DNA of 64,000 nt from CAZWVA01 sp964636885 (GCA_964636885.1 CAZWVA010000006.1:8981-72980), one strand, 5' to 3'; positions 8,563-17,926 are shown, numbered from the stretch's first letter. Program-made: numbers and translations. The notes: generated by a model not told the origin, from the sequence alone.

Positions 8563-9348
8563 CTAAAGTAGAAAGTCCAAAACCAGTCTATCCACCTCTT
8601 CCTGCCTCTCCCTCCAGAACCCATGGCCAACCCCTTCAAACACCCTTAGTCGCGCGCCCGGAATCAGCTCCGCAAGCTCACGCGAGCGCCTTGGCGATGC
8701 GATCATATCACGATCCCCAAGCATAACGAGTGTAGGTGCCTTAATCCTTCCTACGAGATCCCTCGTGTCATGCCCTTCACACGCAATACTCTGCCTGATA
8801 TAACCGGTAAGGGTCTCCTTGTCCTCAGGAACGGTGGCCAGGGTCTCCCTTATACTGCCCAGGTTTTTCTCTATATACCCCCTCGTATATCCAAGAAAGA
8901 GCGCATTGAGCCACACGGCTCTCATACCGATCTTGGTTGCGATCTCCCTTCCCATCCTGAGGATCTCGTTTCCCACGTCGTCTCGGGATGCGGACGTGCA
9001 TCCCAAAACGAGTTTCCTTACCCTCTCCGGATACTTTATAGCAACCCACTGGCCGATCATCCCGCCCATTGACTTTCCCACTACGTGGGCAGATTCGATA
9101 CCAAGGGCATCGAGGAGAGAGGCGGTATCGTCCGCCATGAGCTCCGTTGTGTATGGAATATCGGGTTTATCCGATCTCCCGGCCCCGCGGTTGTCGAATA
9201 CTATTACACGGAGGTGTCTTGAGTATATGGAAACCTGTGTAGCCCAACTCTCTGCCTGGCTTCCAAGCCCTCCTATAAGGATTACAGGGGGGCCCTCTCC
9301 GTGGGTTTCGTAATAGATTTTTATTCCATTTACCTTAGCGTAGGGCAT
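8563..9348 (-). CDS. Alpha/beta-hydrolase fold protein
   Basis: A 261-residue single-domain hydrolase with HGxGP-like (THGEGPPVILIGGLGS) oxyanion region, the nucleophile elbow GKSMGG (Ser93), an LGDRD segment that would carry the catalytic Asp, and GVGHGFW with the catalytic His near the C-terminus. Overall it resembles 3-oxoadipate enol-lactonase and related small esterases, but the substrate cannot be assigned. The gene starts 2 bases after the stop of yqgF on the same strand, so the two are very likely co-transcribed. Confidence 0.88.
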   Translation of the reverse strand: MPYAKVNGIKIYYETHGEGPPVILIGGLGSQAESWATQVSIYSRHLRVIVFDNRGAGRSDKPDIPYTTELMADDTASLLDALGIESAHVVGKSMGGMIGQWVAIKYPERVRKLVLGCTSASRDDVGNEILRMGREIATKIGMRAVWLNALFLGYTRGYIEKNLGSIRETLATVPEDKETLTGYIRQSIACEGHDTRDLVGRIKAPTLVMLGDRDMIASPRRSRELAELIPGARLRVFEGVGHGFWRERQEEVDRLVLDFLL

Positions 9349-9350
9349 GT

Positions 9351-9771
9351 CTAGCCCCTTTTACTTGCTAGATAATCTTCAAGTATAAAAACCGCAGCCA
9401 TTTTATCAATGACCCTCTTCCTTTTTTTTCTGCCGAGATCAGCCTCCAGTAATACCCGCTCGGCATTAACGGTCGAAAAGCTCTCATCCCAGAACTCGAT
9501 GGCTATAGAAAATGCCTTCCTTATCTCCTCCGCGAACCTCATTATCTNNNNNNNNNNGCCCCCTTTTACCCACTGTGCCATCGGGATTATAGGGGAGACC
9601 GATAAGCACCTCGGAGGGCTTATACTCATCTATGAGTCTACGTATGGCCTCAAGATCCCGATTTAGGTCGGTCCTTTCTATGGTCGTAACCCCGTGTGCG
9701 GCGATTCCAAGCTCATCGCTTACGGCGACCCCTATAGTCTTTGTCCCTACGTCCAGGGCGAGTATTCGCAT
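9351..9771 (-). CDS. yqgF: YqgF/RuvX family nuclease, interrupted by an assembly gap
   Basis: Start chosen at 9771, giving MRILALDVGTKTIGVAVSD, the RNase H-like first strand with its conserved Asp. The middle has VLIGLPYNPDGT and the C-terminal part FWDESFSTVNAERVL, all standard YqgF motifs. YqgF processes the 5' end of pre-16S rRNA and was earlier described as a putative Holliday junction resolvase. Ten N (9548-9557) lie between the halves and leave them in different frames (421 bases in all), so the true gap is not 10 bases; 9 or 12 would restore the frame. The gene is probably intact in the organism. Confidence 0.85.
9548..9557. other. Assembly gap, 10 N
   Basis: Ten unknown bases inside yqgF. 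The flanking frames differ by one base, so the recorded gap length is wrong by a number not divisible by three. Confidence 0.95.
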
Positions 9772-9958
9772 TGAGGCGTTACGGAACCATAATGTTACTC
9801 CAAATAGGATACCAGTATAGTTTGTAAAAAAAATCCCTTTTAGAATGGATTTGCCGGGTTCGGCACTTTTCATACGGACACAGACGCTTGAAATCCATCG
9901 ATAAAAAAGATAACTTATCGGTTAGGAGTTAATCCCTCCTCTCTTAATAACGAACAAG

Positions 9959-10591
9959 GTGCATTTATCGTTGACGGATATAATCAAGGCGGATAGCCCA
10001 GAGTCACACGAAAAAGCGGCATCCGTGCTCACCAGAGGCGGTATTATCGTGTACCCCACAGAAACGCTTTATGGGATAGGCGCACTTGCCTTCGATGAGA
10101 AGGCGGTAGTGAGGGTATTCGATGTAAAGGGAAGACCACACGGAAAACCCATCCCGATCCTTGCGAGGGACAAGGAGATGATCCTGGAACTCGTCGAGGT
10201 CACCGAGGAGGCCTCTATGCTTATTGACAGATTCCTTCCCGGGGCGCTTACACTCGTTCTCAGGGAAAAGAAGGTTCTCCCGAGGCTCATCTCTGCGGGA
10301 ACGGGAAAGATAGCCGTGAGAATCTCTGGACATCCGTTTGTGAGGCGTCTATTCGATCTCCTCACTCAGCCCATAACCTCAACAAGTGCAAACATAAGCG
10401 GAATGGAAAATGTGTTCAGCTTTAATGGGGTTTATGAGACATTTAACGGCAAGGTTGAACTTATCGTAGATTCTGGTAATCTACCCCCATCAAAGGGCTC
10501 CACTGTAATAGATCTAACCGTTAAACCGCCTTTAATGATAAGGGAAGGGGACATAGGTAAAGAGGAATTAGAGGAGTTTCTCAAATGGTAA
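9959..10591 (+). CDS. tsaC: Threonylcarbamoyl-AMP synthase family (TsaC/Sua5/YciO)
   Basis: A 210-residue YrdC-domain protein. Motifs include GGIIVYPTETLYGIG, VKGRPHGKPIPIL, PGALTLVL, ISTGKIAVRI-like substrate strands, and STSANISG. The enzyme makes threonylcarbamoyl-AMP from threonine, bicarbonate and ATP for the universal t6A37 modification of ANN-decoding tRNAs; YciO paralogs look similar. It lacks the Sua5 C-terminal domain. The frame opens with GTG at 9959; a TTG at 9971 has a better spaced AAGGTG and may be the real start. The stop overlaps the start of the DUF1015 gene, implying translational coupling. Confidence 0.88.
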   Translation: MHLSLTDIIKADSPESHEKAASVLTRGGIIVYPTETLYGIGALAFDEKAVVRVFDVKGRPHGKPIPILARDKEMILELVEVTEEASMLIDRFLPGALTLVLREKKVLPRLISAGTGKIAVRISGHPFVRRLFDLLTQPITSTSANISGMENVFSFNGVYETFNGKVELIVDSGNLPPSKGSTVIDLTVKPPLMIREGDIGKEELEEFLKW

Positions 10592-11808
10592 TGGTAAACC
10601 CCTTTTACGGGGTTCGTTATAACCCCAACAAGATAAAAGACTTTAGCTCCGTCCTCGCCCCCCCTTACGACGTGATAAGCCCGAGCGAACAAAACGAGCT
10701 CTACGAAAAGAGCCCTTACAACGTCATCCGTCTCATCCTTCCAAAGGGAGAAGGCGACGAGAAATACGCACGGGCAAGCAAAACCTTTAGAAGATGGATG
10801 GGAGAAGAACTCCTTATCAGGGACGAGGAACCCTGCATATATCCATACTATCAGGAATTCGAGGAAGACGGAAAGACGGTAACACGCAAGGGATTCATTG
10901 CTGTGGTAAGGCTTGAGGATTTTTCATCAAAAAGGATACTTCCCCACGAAAGGACGTTTCCTAAACACAAGCAGGATAGACTTAAACTCACCATAGCCTG
11001 CAGGGCAAACCTGAGCCCGGTTTTTGCGATCTACTCCGACCCAGATGGATTGGTTCAAAGATCGATCGAAGAAAGACTCCCCGAAAAACCCATAATCGAT
11101 GCTGTTGGCGGTGACGGCGTTAAAAGCAGGCTCTGGAAGGTTTCTCATGGTGATCTAATATCAGAGATTAAAAGCCAGATGACGAGCCGCAACCTCCTTA
11201 TAGCAGACGGACACCATCGCTACGAGACGGCACTTGAATACAGGGACATACAGAGAAAGAGATTCGGTATGGATTCTGAAGACAAGCCATATGAATACGT
11301 CATGATGTACCTCTGCCGGGGAGAGGACGAGGGGCTTCTAATCAAGCCTACACACCGAGTGGTAAGGAGCCTTGGCCACCTTGATATTGAAGTTTTTTTT
11401 AAGAAACTGGGAGAGCGGTTCAATCTGGAAAAGGTATCCTTTAATAAAGGCGTCCTTCCACTCGGCCCAAGGGAATTTGCCGTACTTACAGGAGACTCCG
11501 ACACCGTCTTTAAGGCATCTTTAAAAGAGCCCCTTCCTGTTTCCTATAGGAATCTTGGGGTTATGCTCCTCCACAACCTCGTATTTAACGAGATCATAAA
11601 AGAGGAGGAAGCAGAGATCCTCTATACGAAATCCCTGAAAGAAGCCATCGGTCTCGTAAGGGACGGATATAAGCTCGCATTTATCCTTCCCAGTATCTCG
11701 GCTCTCGATATATTCGAGGTATCAATGGCAAACGAAAAAATGCCCCACAAAACCACCTATTTCTATCCTAAGCTCCTTTCAGGATTGGTTTTTCATCTGC
11801 TTGACTGA
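10585..11808 (+). CDS. DUF1015 family protein
   Basis: A 407-residue protein of the DUF1015 family (COG4198). Typical features are LAPPYDVISP near the N-terminus (residues 23-33), PYNVIRLILPKGE, an IYPYYQEF segment, and a central ADGHHRYETAL histidine motif. The function is not established; these genes often sit near amino-acid metabolism genes. It overlaps tsaC by 7 bases and is clearly translated with it. It converges on moeA with a single-base gap between stop codons. Length is normal. Confidence 0.9.
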   Translation: MVMVNPFYGVRYNPNKIKDFSSVLAPPYDVISPSEQNELYEKSPYNVIRLILPKGEGDEKYARASKTFRRWMGEELLIRDEEPCIYPYYQEFEEDGKTVTRKGFIAVVRLEDFSSKRILPHERTFPKHKQDRLKLTIACRANLSPVFAIYSDPDGLVQRSIEERLPEKPIIDAVGGDGVKSRLWKVSHGDLISEIKSQMTSRNLLIADGHHRYETALEYRDIQRKRFGMDSEDKPYEYVMMYLCRGEDEGLLIKPTHRVVRSLGHLDIEVFFKKLGERFNLEKVSFNKGVLPLGPREFAVLTGDSDTVFKASLKEPLPVSYRNLGVMLLHNLVFNEIIKEEEAEILYTKSLKEAIGLVRDGYKLAFILPSISALDIFEVSMANEKMPHKTTYFYPKLLSGLVFHLLD

Positions 11809-11809
11809 G

Positions 11810-13021
11810 TCAGGGAAGTAGATGCACCTTTACCCCACTTCCAGATGGAAGGTGGGTTGAATCCTCAGGGAACACGATAAGGCAATTCGAGAGGGCAAAC
11901 GATTTAAGTATATGCGAGCCCTGGGTGCCTGTAGGCCTTGCGTAGAAGGAATCGTTCCTCCTCTCCACATATCCCCTTATAAAATGGGTCTTTCCATCGG
12001 GCTTCTTCCTCAGATCCTCCAAGAGTAAGGCCTCTAGTTCCGTAAGAAACACATCCCTCTTTCCGATCATCCTGTGAAGGACGGGTCTCACGTATTCGTA
12101 GAAGCAGACAAGGGTAGAGGCCGGGTTTCCGGGAAGCCCGAAAACGAGTCCATTTCCCTTTTTCCCAAAGAATAAAGGCCCTCCGGGTCTTTGAGCGATC
12201 CCCCAGAAGATCGGCCTAACCCCAAGCCATTCCAAAACACCCTTTACATAGTCATAGTCCCCAACTGAAACACCACCCGTTACGATGAGAAGATCGGCCA
12301 GGCCGAGTCCCATTTCCAGCCTCTCCCTTATGTCTGAGACCTCATCCCTTGCGCGCCCCATAAATACGGGCTCCGCCTTTTCTTGGGAAAGTGCAGAGAG
12401 GAGGGCTATTGAGTTTGTATCCCTGATCCTTCCTGGCCCCAGGTCTTCATGGAGCCCTACAACCTCTTCCCCCGTTACAACTAGGGCTACCCTGGGTCTT
12501 CTATAGACCCTTACCTTATTTATTCCAACCCCCGCGATAAACCCTATTGAAGCCGGGTTGAGAGTGGTTCCGGCTTGAAGAGCGATCTCTCCCCTTTTTA
12601 TCTCCTCTCCCTCGTATCTTACGTTCTCCCCCTGACCCACACCCATTTTTATTTTTACAACCCCTCCAACCTCCTCCGTATACTCAACCATGACAACCGA
12701 ATCCGCTCCCGCGGGGATAGGAGCCCCTGTCATAATCCTTGCCGCCTCTCCCTCCCCCAGGGTAAACCCTGGATAATCACCCGCCCGGACGAGACCCCTT
12801 ACCATTAGGGATACGGGATCGCTTTCACTCGCACCCTCTACGTCTCTACTCCTTACCGCATAGCCGTCCATTGCGGAATTCGTGAAATAGGGGAGATTGA
12901 CGTTACTCACTATATCCTCCGAAAGGACGAGCCCTACAGCCTCGGTTAGGGAAACCTCTACTGGATCTAAAATCCCTGTGTTTTCTAGGATTAATCTCTT
13001 CGCCTCTTCTACTCTTATCAT
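11810..13021 (-). CDS. moeA: Molybdopterin molybdenumtransferase MoeA
   Basis: A 403-residue MoeA/gephyrin-E protein. N-terminal domain with YFTNSAMDGYAVRS; RIMTGAPIPAGADSVVMVEYT; the MoCF catalytic domain with LLIVTGGVSVGDYDYVK and GLPGNPASTLVCF; and a C-terminal beta domain (about 335-403) ending in GVKVHLLP. The enzyme inserts molybdate into adenylylated molybdopterin, the last common step of molybdenum cofactor synthesis, implying molybdoenzymes elsewhere in this genome. No other mo-genes are adjacent. Confidence 0.95.
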   Translation of the reverse strand: MIRVEEAKRLILENTGILDPVEVSLTEAVGLVLSEDIVSNVNLPYFTNSAMDGYAVRSRDVEGASESDPVSLMVRGLVRAGDYPGFTLGEGEAARIMTGAPIPAGADSVVMVEYTEEVGGVVKIKMGVGQGENVRYEGEEIKRGEIALQAGTTLNPASIGFIAGVGINKVRVYRRPRVALVVTGEEVVGLHEDLGPGRIRDTNSIALLSALSQEKAEPVFMGRARDEVSDIRERLEMGLGLADLLIVTGGVSVGDYDYVKGVLEWLGVRPIFWGIAQRPGGPLFFGKKGNGLVFGLPGNPASTLVCFYEYVRPVLHRMIGKRDVFLTELEALLLEDLRKKPDGKTHFIRGYVERRNDSFYARPTGTQGSHILKSFALSNCLIVFPEDSTHLPSGSGVKVHLLP

Positions 13022-13116
13022 ATCACCGCTTTATTATACTCGTCGATTAAGGTCTTTAAAAGCGAGCCCTTATAGAACCCTTCCTTTTCCCATCTCCTCC
13101 ATACACGTAACGCGGA

Positions 13117-13827
13117 TCAATCGGATAACAAACCACACTCCATGAAGCTAAAATAACCGTCCTTTCCGACAACTATGTGATCCAACACCCTTATGTCCAG
13201 GGTGCGTGCGGCTTGGGAAATGGCGCGCGTAATGCGTTTATCCTCCTCGGACGGCTCAGGATGGCCGCTTGGGTGATTATGAACCAGTATAAGACCCGTG
13301 GCGTAATTTGAAAGCGCCGATTCTATTATCCGACGAGGGTAAATAACCACGCTATCCACAGTTCCCTCTATAAGAACCTCATGGGCTATAACCTCGTTCT
13401 TCACGTTTAAATAGATCACCATAAAGGCCTCGTGTGGAAGACCAGAGAGCTTAAGTCGGGCAAAATCCACGACGAGCCTGGGAGAGGAGAGGACATCCCT
13501 TTGTTTCATTCCCTCTGCCAGGTAGACACCGCATACCTCCTTTACAAGCCTAATGAGCGTTGCCGATACGGGACCCAGGCCAGCGGTCCCTTCGAGCTCC
13601 CTTTGGCTGGCGTCGAGAACACCGGAGAGCCCTCCGAATCGGTTTATGAGCTCCTTTGCAAGGGGCTTTACATCCCTTCTCGGAATGGCATATGTGAGGA
13701 GAAGCTCAACGATCTCATAGTCCTGAAGCCCCTCGGCCCCTGCCTTTTGGAACCTCTCCCTGAGTCGCCTCCTATGGTTTATATAGTGCGGCTTGTCCGG
13801 CACTGAACCACTAACCCCCTGGAACAA
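13117..13827 (-). CDS. radC: RadC/JAB-domain protein (UPF0758)
   Basis: A 236-residue protein with an N-terminal helix-hairpin-helix (about residues 20-95) and a C-terminal JAMM-type metalloprotease-like domain: the metal ligands are in HNHPSGHPEPSEED (H-x-H and the later Asp). Despite its name the role of RadC in repair is doubtful. The frame opens with TTG at 13827; GTG at 13803 is an alternative. Nothing ties it to a mobile element here. The adjacent moeA is on the same strand, 95 bases further on. Confidence 0.92.
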   Translation of the reverse strand: MFQGVSGSVPDKPHYINHRRRLRERFQKAGAEGLQDYEIVELLLTYAIPRRDVKPLAKELINRFGGLSGVLDASQRELEGTAGLGPVSATLIRLVKEVCGVYLAEGMKQRDVLSSPRLVVDFARLKLSGLPHEAFMVIYLNVKNEVIAHEVLIEGTVDSVVIYPRRIIESALSNYATGLILVHNHPSGHPEPSEEDKRITRAISQAARTLDIRVLDHIVVGKDGYFSFMECGLLSD

Positions 13828-14029
13828 AACAGAAAATCAACTCTCCGTTATTATTAGTAATTATCCATCTGTCTTAACCACTCGTATGAAAGTCAAGCAA
13901 AAAGAGTGATCGAATAAAACCATCTATCCTTCTATATAGAGAATCGGTTCGGACAAAGAGATTTTAACCCCGAATGATCCTATTTTCAATGAGGAGGAGC
14001 AATCTCCCCTTAGTACAGCCGGGTAGAAT

Positions 14030-15451
14030 ATGTTAGATTATTTCAGCATGCCCAGGATCCCCCTTTCCAACGAGGACACGATAGCGGCAATCGCAACCCC
14101 GCCGGGTGAGGGTGGAATCGCCGTAATAAGGGTAAGCGGAAAAAACGCCTTGGATATACTCGGTAAGGTATTTAAAAGGGCGGGCAATAAAAGTATCCTC
14201 GATATGAAATCCCACAGGTTATATCGTGGCCACATAGTAGAGCCCGAGTCCGGGAGGGTCATCGATAGCGTTCTCTCCGTCCTTATGAGGTCCCCCCACT
14301 CCTACACGGGGGAGGACGTTGTAGAGATCCACTCGCACGGCGGGTATCTGGTCCCCAAAAGGATCCTGGGGCTCCTCTTTAAGCACGGAGCGAGGCCCGC
14401 CGTGCCCGGAGAATTTACCCTAAGGGCGTTTCTAAACGGGAAAATGGACCTCGCTCAGGCTGAGGCCGTGGCGGATGTAGTAAGCGCACAGACAGAAGAG
14501 AGCCTGAAACAGGCAGAACTCCAACTAGAGGGCGTTTTATCAAGGGAAATCGAGGGGCTCAGGGAAACCGTTCTTGACACACTCGCAGAGGTAGAGGCGA
14601 ATGTAGACTTCCCGGAGGAGGACATAGACCCGATCGTAAGAGACGCCATTTTAAGGCGCACCGAAGAGCTCATAGAACGCATGGATGAGATCCTCTCCAC
14701 ATATGAGGAGGGAAGGATCCTCAAGCACGGGGTCTATACCGCCATATTGGGGAAGCCGAACGTTGGAAAATCGAGCCTCTTAAATCGGCTCCTCATGAAG
14801 GAAAGGGCTATAGTGAGCCCCTACCCCGGAACCACAAGGGACTTTATTGAGGAAGCCGTAGAGGTAAGGGGGATACCCATTAGGCTCGTAGATACAGCAG
14901 GGCTTAGGGCAACGGCGGATGAGGTTGAGAGGGTGGGCGTTGAACTCGCAAGGAAAAAGGCCGAGGAGGCGGAGCTTGCGATTGTCGTCCTCGACGGGAG
15001 CATAGACCTGGACAAGGACGACATCGAGGTCTTAAGGAATATAGAGACTGAGAGGTCGATTTTGGTCATCAACAAATCCGATCTCCCTCAGAGGGTGTCC
15101 GAGGAGGAGGTTTTAGGGTTCTTTCCGAGGGAGAGGATCGTAAGGACATCGGCTAAGCTGGGATGGGGGATCGAGGAGCTAAAGGACAGGGTTCATGATC
15201 TCCTTATCGGAAAGAAGAACCGGAGTGAGGGAGCAGAGGTCATGATAACCGAGCTAAGACACAAGATGGCGATTGAAAATGCAAGGGAAAGCCTTGTCTC
15301 CTTTCTTAAAGCCACGAAGAGGGGAGAATCGCCTGAGTTTCTCGCGGTTGATCTGAGGTCGGCCCTTGAATCCCTTGGGGAGATCACAGGTGAGACCACG
15401 ACGGAAGAGGTTCTCGAAAGGATATTCAGTAAATTTTGTATTGGAAAATAA
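14030..15451 (+). CDS. mnmE: tRNA uridine-5-carboxymethylaminomethyl GTPase MnmE
   Basis: A 473-residue protein with the MnmE layout: N-terminal tetrahydrofolate-binding domain (TIAAIATPPGEGGIAVIRVSG; SYTGEDVVEIHSHGG), helical domain, an inserted GTPase domain (G1 GKPNVGKSSL, G3 DTAG, G4 NKSD), and the invariant C-terminal FCIGK with its catalytic Cys. With MnmG it modifies U34 of several tRNAs. Met7 at 14048 is an alternative start, giving MPRIPLSNEDTIAAI. mnmG does not follow; instead the gene is followed at once by a parS/DnaA-box region, as seen for mnmE near many replication origins. Confidence 0.96.
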   Translation: MLDYFSMPRIPLSNEDTIAAIATPPGEGGIAVIRVSGKNALDILGKVFKRAGNKSILDMKSHRLYRGHIVEPESGRVIDSVLSVLMRSPHSYTGEDVVEIHSHGGYLVPKRILGLLFKHGARPAVPGEFTLRAFLNGKMDLAQAEAVADVVSAQTEESLKQAELQLEGVLSREIEGLRETVLDTLAEVEANVDFPEEDIDPIVRDAILRRTEELIERMDEILSTYEEGRILKHGVYTAILGKPNVGKSSLLNRLLMKERAIVSPYPGTTRDFIEEAVEVRGIPIRLVDTAGLRATADEVERVGVELARKKAEEAELAIVVLDGSIDLDKDDIEVLRNIETERSILVINKSDLPQRVSEEEVLGFFPRERIVRTSAKLGWGIEELKDRVHDLLIGKKNRSEGAEVMITELRHKMAIENARESLVSFLKATKRGESPEFLAVDLRSALESLGEITGETTTEEVLERIFSKFCIGK

Positions 15452-15462
15452 GGAGTTACGTA

Positions 15463-15480
15463 ATGTTTCACGTGAAACAT
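15463..15480. other. parS-like centromere site (ParB binding)
   Basis: An 18-base perfect palindrome contains TGTTTCACGTGAAACA at 15464-15479, which is identical to the canonical chromosomal parS consensus bound by ParB and conserved across most bacterial phyla. It begins 12 bases after the mnmE stop. No parA or parB is in the window. Confidence 0.9.
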
Positions 15481-15488
15481 CCACAGGC

Positions 15489-15593
15489 TGTGGATAAAGA
15501 ATTTCACAGGTGTGGATAACTCGTAGAGGATAAAATCCAGCATTTTATGATAGTTAGATAGAGTCGCATCTCCAGTCCACGGATTTATCCACA
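15489..15593. other. DnaA-box cluster downstream of mnmE
   Basis: Three exact 9-base consensus DnaA boxes: TGTGGATAA at 15489-15497 and 15511-15519, and TTATCCACA at 15585-15593; a degenerate one (CCATCCACA) follows near 15597. They lie in a 214-base gene-free spacer beside the parS site. This could be part of the origin, an outlying DnaA-titration site, or a relic of an ancestral mnmE-adjacent origin. Confidence 0.8.
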
Positions 15594-15665
15594 ATCCATC
15601 CACAGCAAAATCACATCACCACCTTCCACAAAGGGTCAGGAATAAGCGTAGTATGGGAGTTCCGA

Positions 15666-16478
15666 TTAGACCCACATAAGCCTTTCCAGAAGGCTTTTCT
15701 TGATTCTCAGAAACCCTTGAGAAGAGTAGGGGATCTCAAACCCATTAATCCGGGAGGCAGGAATAGCACCTATTAGGGAATTCGTGAAAAATACCCCCTG
15801 TGAGGACGTCAAGCTATCCAGATAAAACCGCCCCTCCTTTATACCCATTCCGAGTCCTCTCGCCAGTTCAAAGACGGCCCCCCTAATAACGCCAGGAAGA
15901 ACCCCGCACTCAAGGGAAGGGGTAAAGAGGACATCCCCTTTAAGCCAGAATATATTGCTCACGCTTCCCTCGCATACCTCCCCCCTTTCATTGAGGAATA
16001 AGGCCTCATTGAAACCCGATTCCATAGCCTCCCTTCTTGCCATTACGTTCTCCAGATAGTTTAGGGACTTAATCCCCACGATCGGCGAGGAGGAAACGCG
16101 CCTAAAGGACGAAACGCATGCCTTAATGGGCCAATGAGGAGAGCTATATTCCCTTACGATTATAAGGAGAGAATAACCACTTGGGTTCTCATAATAGACC
16201 GGGCTTCCTTGAGAAAGGAGGCATACCTTCACATAGGCATCGTTTATCCCCGACTCTAAAACCGCTCTCTCAACGGATTCAGCTATATACTCCCTATCTG
16301 GAGAGGGAATCCTTAACACCCCTGCTCCCCTTTTAAAACGCTCTACATGCCTATCCCAAAAGACAGGGAAACCCCTTCTCCAACGGAAGGTCTCAAATAC
16401 CCCTTCTCCGTAGAAGAGGGACCTTAGAGGTAACCCTTCCTTATACGGCCTCCCGTCTATTAGGATAAATCCACCCAT
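15666..16478 (-). CDS. pabC: Class IV aminotransferase-fold protein, probably aminodeoxychorismate lyase PabC
   Basis: A 270-residue PLP enzyme of fold type IV. It has the early RSLFYGEGVFETFRW and RFKRGAGVL segments, the PLP lysine in GIKSLNYLENVMARREA, and GEVCEGSVSNIFW. Branched-chain aminotransferases, D-amino acid aminotransferases and PabC share this fold. Position decides: it lies 64 bases downstream of pabB on the same strand, so 4-amino-4-deoxychorismate lyase, which releases pyruvate to give p-aminobenzoate for folate, is the best reading. Confidence 0.83.
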   Translation of the reverse strand: MGGFILIDGRPYKEGLPLRSLFYGEGVFETFRWRRGFPVFWDRHVERFKRGAGVLRIPSPDREYIAESVERAVLESGINDAYVKVCLLSQGSPVYYENPSGYSLLIIVREYSSPHWPIKACVSSFRRVSSSPIVGIKSLNYLENVMARREAMESGFNEALFLNERGEVCEGSVSNIFWLKGDVLFTPSLECGVLPGVIRGAVFELARGLGMGIKEGRFYLDSLTSSQGVFFTNSLIGAIPASRINGFEIPYSSQGFLRIKKSLLERLMWV

Positions 16479-16542
16479 GTCTAAAGGATAAACCCGAATC
16501 CTTAGGGATAAAATAACATGAGAAAGAAGGGTTCACATCTCC

Positions 16543-17817
16543 CTACTCTGTTACCCCCAGGGCCTTCTTAATGGCACGGGCCTTAACGAGGGTCTCCTCG
16601 TATTCCTTATCGGGATCCGAATCCCATACAATACCGCTCCCAGTCCAGAAGACCCCCCTTCCCTTTTTCGCAATAAGGACCCTTATAGCCACGCTGAGCG
16701 TAAAGTCGCCGTCCGGCATAAAGACCCCAAGAGCGCCACAGTATGGACCCCTAAGATGTGGCTCAAGCTCATCTATTATCTCAAGCGCCCTCCTCTTAGG
16801 GGCTCCCGTGACGGAGCCGGGCGGAAATGTGGCCACTATTATATCGCCTATACCAACTTCAGGCCCAATATGACCCTCGATTTCAGATACCATTTGGTGG
16901 AGGGTGGAATAGGACTCTATGTCAAAGAGACTATTTACCCGTACCGTTCCGTACCCACATACCCTCCCCAGGTCGTTCCTCATAAGGTCTACTATCATGA
17001 GGTTCTCCGCCCTTTCCTTCTCGCTTCCCCTGAGTTCCGCCTTTAGGATCGCATCCGACTCACTTGTATACCCCCTACTCCTCGTCCCCTTTATTGGCTT
17101 TGTGATGAGTTTCCTTCCTGTCTTCCTCAAGAAGAGCTCCATGGAGCCGCTTATCAACTGAAATTCTCCAAAATCCATGTAACATCCAAAGGGAACCGGC
17201 TGGACACCGTAGAGATTAAGGAAATAGGAAAGGGGAGAAAACCCAAGGGTGGCGGTAAAGCGCTGAGAGAGGTTTACCTGATACACGTCCCCACCCGCTA
17301 TATAGTCCTTAGCACGTCTAACCATCTCTATATATTCGTCTTTTGTCATGTTTGAGCGGATGCGGCAGGGCGCTTCCCCTACTCCCGGTGCACACAGGGC
17401 ATCCTCTCCAAAACCGGCCTTGATAAGGCCCCCGAGGTCCTGGAGCCTTCCAGAAACCCCATCCTCTTTTCTAAAGAAGTGGAAAAAAACATCCGGCAGT
17501 AAGTCCCCCTCCTTCTTACGGGAGGGAATAAACCCCTCCTCCGTAAATCTTGAGAACCCGTATCCCAGGTATCCAATGGCAACGTACCCTTCCTCCAGAT
17601 ACCCCTCAAGAAGGGAAAGTGGGTTTTGGCACGTAATAAACCGCCTTTGGGGTAGGGTTACAGTAACGGTCCCCCCCTCCAAAGAGATGGAAAAGGCGGG
17701 CTTTCCAAAAATGACGAAAGAGCCCTCCCCCTGGAGTGAGCCCTGTTGAGACGCACCCTGCATCCAACCCCCGCCAGAATCGAGGAGAATGGCAGAAAAA
17801 GTGGGTTTGATATTCAC
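16543..17817 (-). CDS. pabB: Aminodeoxychorismate synthase component I
   Basis: A 424-residue chorismate-utilising enzyme. The PIKGTRSRGY motif, with Lys where TrpE has Ala, points to PabB rather than anthranilate synthase. Other family motifs are NLMIVDLMRNDLGRVC, TFPPGSVTGAPKRRALEII and the C-terminal FWTGSGIVWDSDPDKEYEET. PabB aminates chorismate with ammonia delivered by a PabA glutaminase; no pabA is adjacent. It is followed by pabC, forming a two-gene p-aminobenzoate unit. The N-terminal 110 residues are shorter and less conserved than in E. coli PabB. Confidence 0.9.
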   Translation of the reverse strand: MNIKPTFSAILLDSGGGWMQGASQQGSLQGEGSFVIFGKPAFSISLEGGTVTVTLPQRRFITCQNPLSLLEGYLEEGYVAIGYLGYGFSRFTEEGFIPSRKKEGDLLPDVFFHFFRKEDGVSGRLQDLGGLIKAGFGEDALCAPGVGEAPCRIRSNMTKDEYIEMVRRAKDYIAGGDVYQVNLSQRFTATLGFSPLSYFLNLYGVQPVPFGCYMDFGEFQLISGSMELFLRKTGRKLITKPIKGTRSRGYTSESDAILKAELRGSEKERAENLMIVDLMRNDLGRVCGYGTVRVNSLFDIESYSTLHQMVSEIEGHIGPEVGIGDIIVATFPPGSVTGAPKRRALEIIDELEPHLRGPYCGALGVFMPDGDFTLSVAIRVLIAKKGRGVFWTGSGIVWDSDPDKEYEETLVKARAIKKALGVTE

Positions 17818-17913
17818 TGGTGTTACCTAATCCCAAGCATCACTTTTTCTATAGTGTACCCTAAAACAGTATTTCGTGACTCGTTGTCTTAGGATTCGAA
17901 TCGCTATTCGTAG

Positions 17914-17926
17914 ATCAAGTCTTGAT
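17914..17926. promoter_or_regulatory. Dyad overlapping the toxin-antitoxin promoter
   Basis: ATCAAG-T-CTTGAT is a perfect inverted repeat that overlaps the -35 box at 17922-17927. A ribbon-helix-helix antitoxin is encoded by the second gene of the cluster, so this is a natural candidate for its autoregulatory operator. Confidence 0.5.

Noticed and set aside
8819..9313. A 164-codon open frame antisense to the alpha/beta-hydrolase
   Set aside because: Lies fully inside a well-conserved gene on the other strand; composition is that of a shadow frame.
15463..15519. Short ORF starting at the parS palindrome (MFHVKH...)
   Set aside because: Only 18 codons, produced by the parS and DnaA-box sequence itself; no ribosome-binding site at good spacing beyond AAGGAG of chance, and no homolog that I know.
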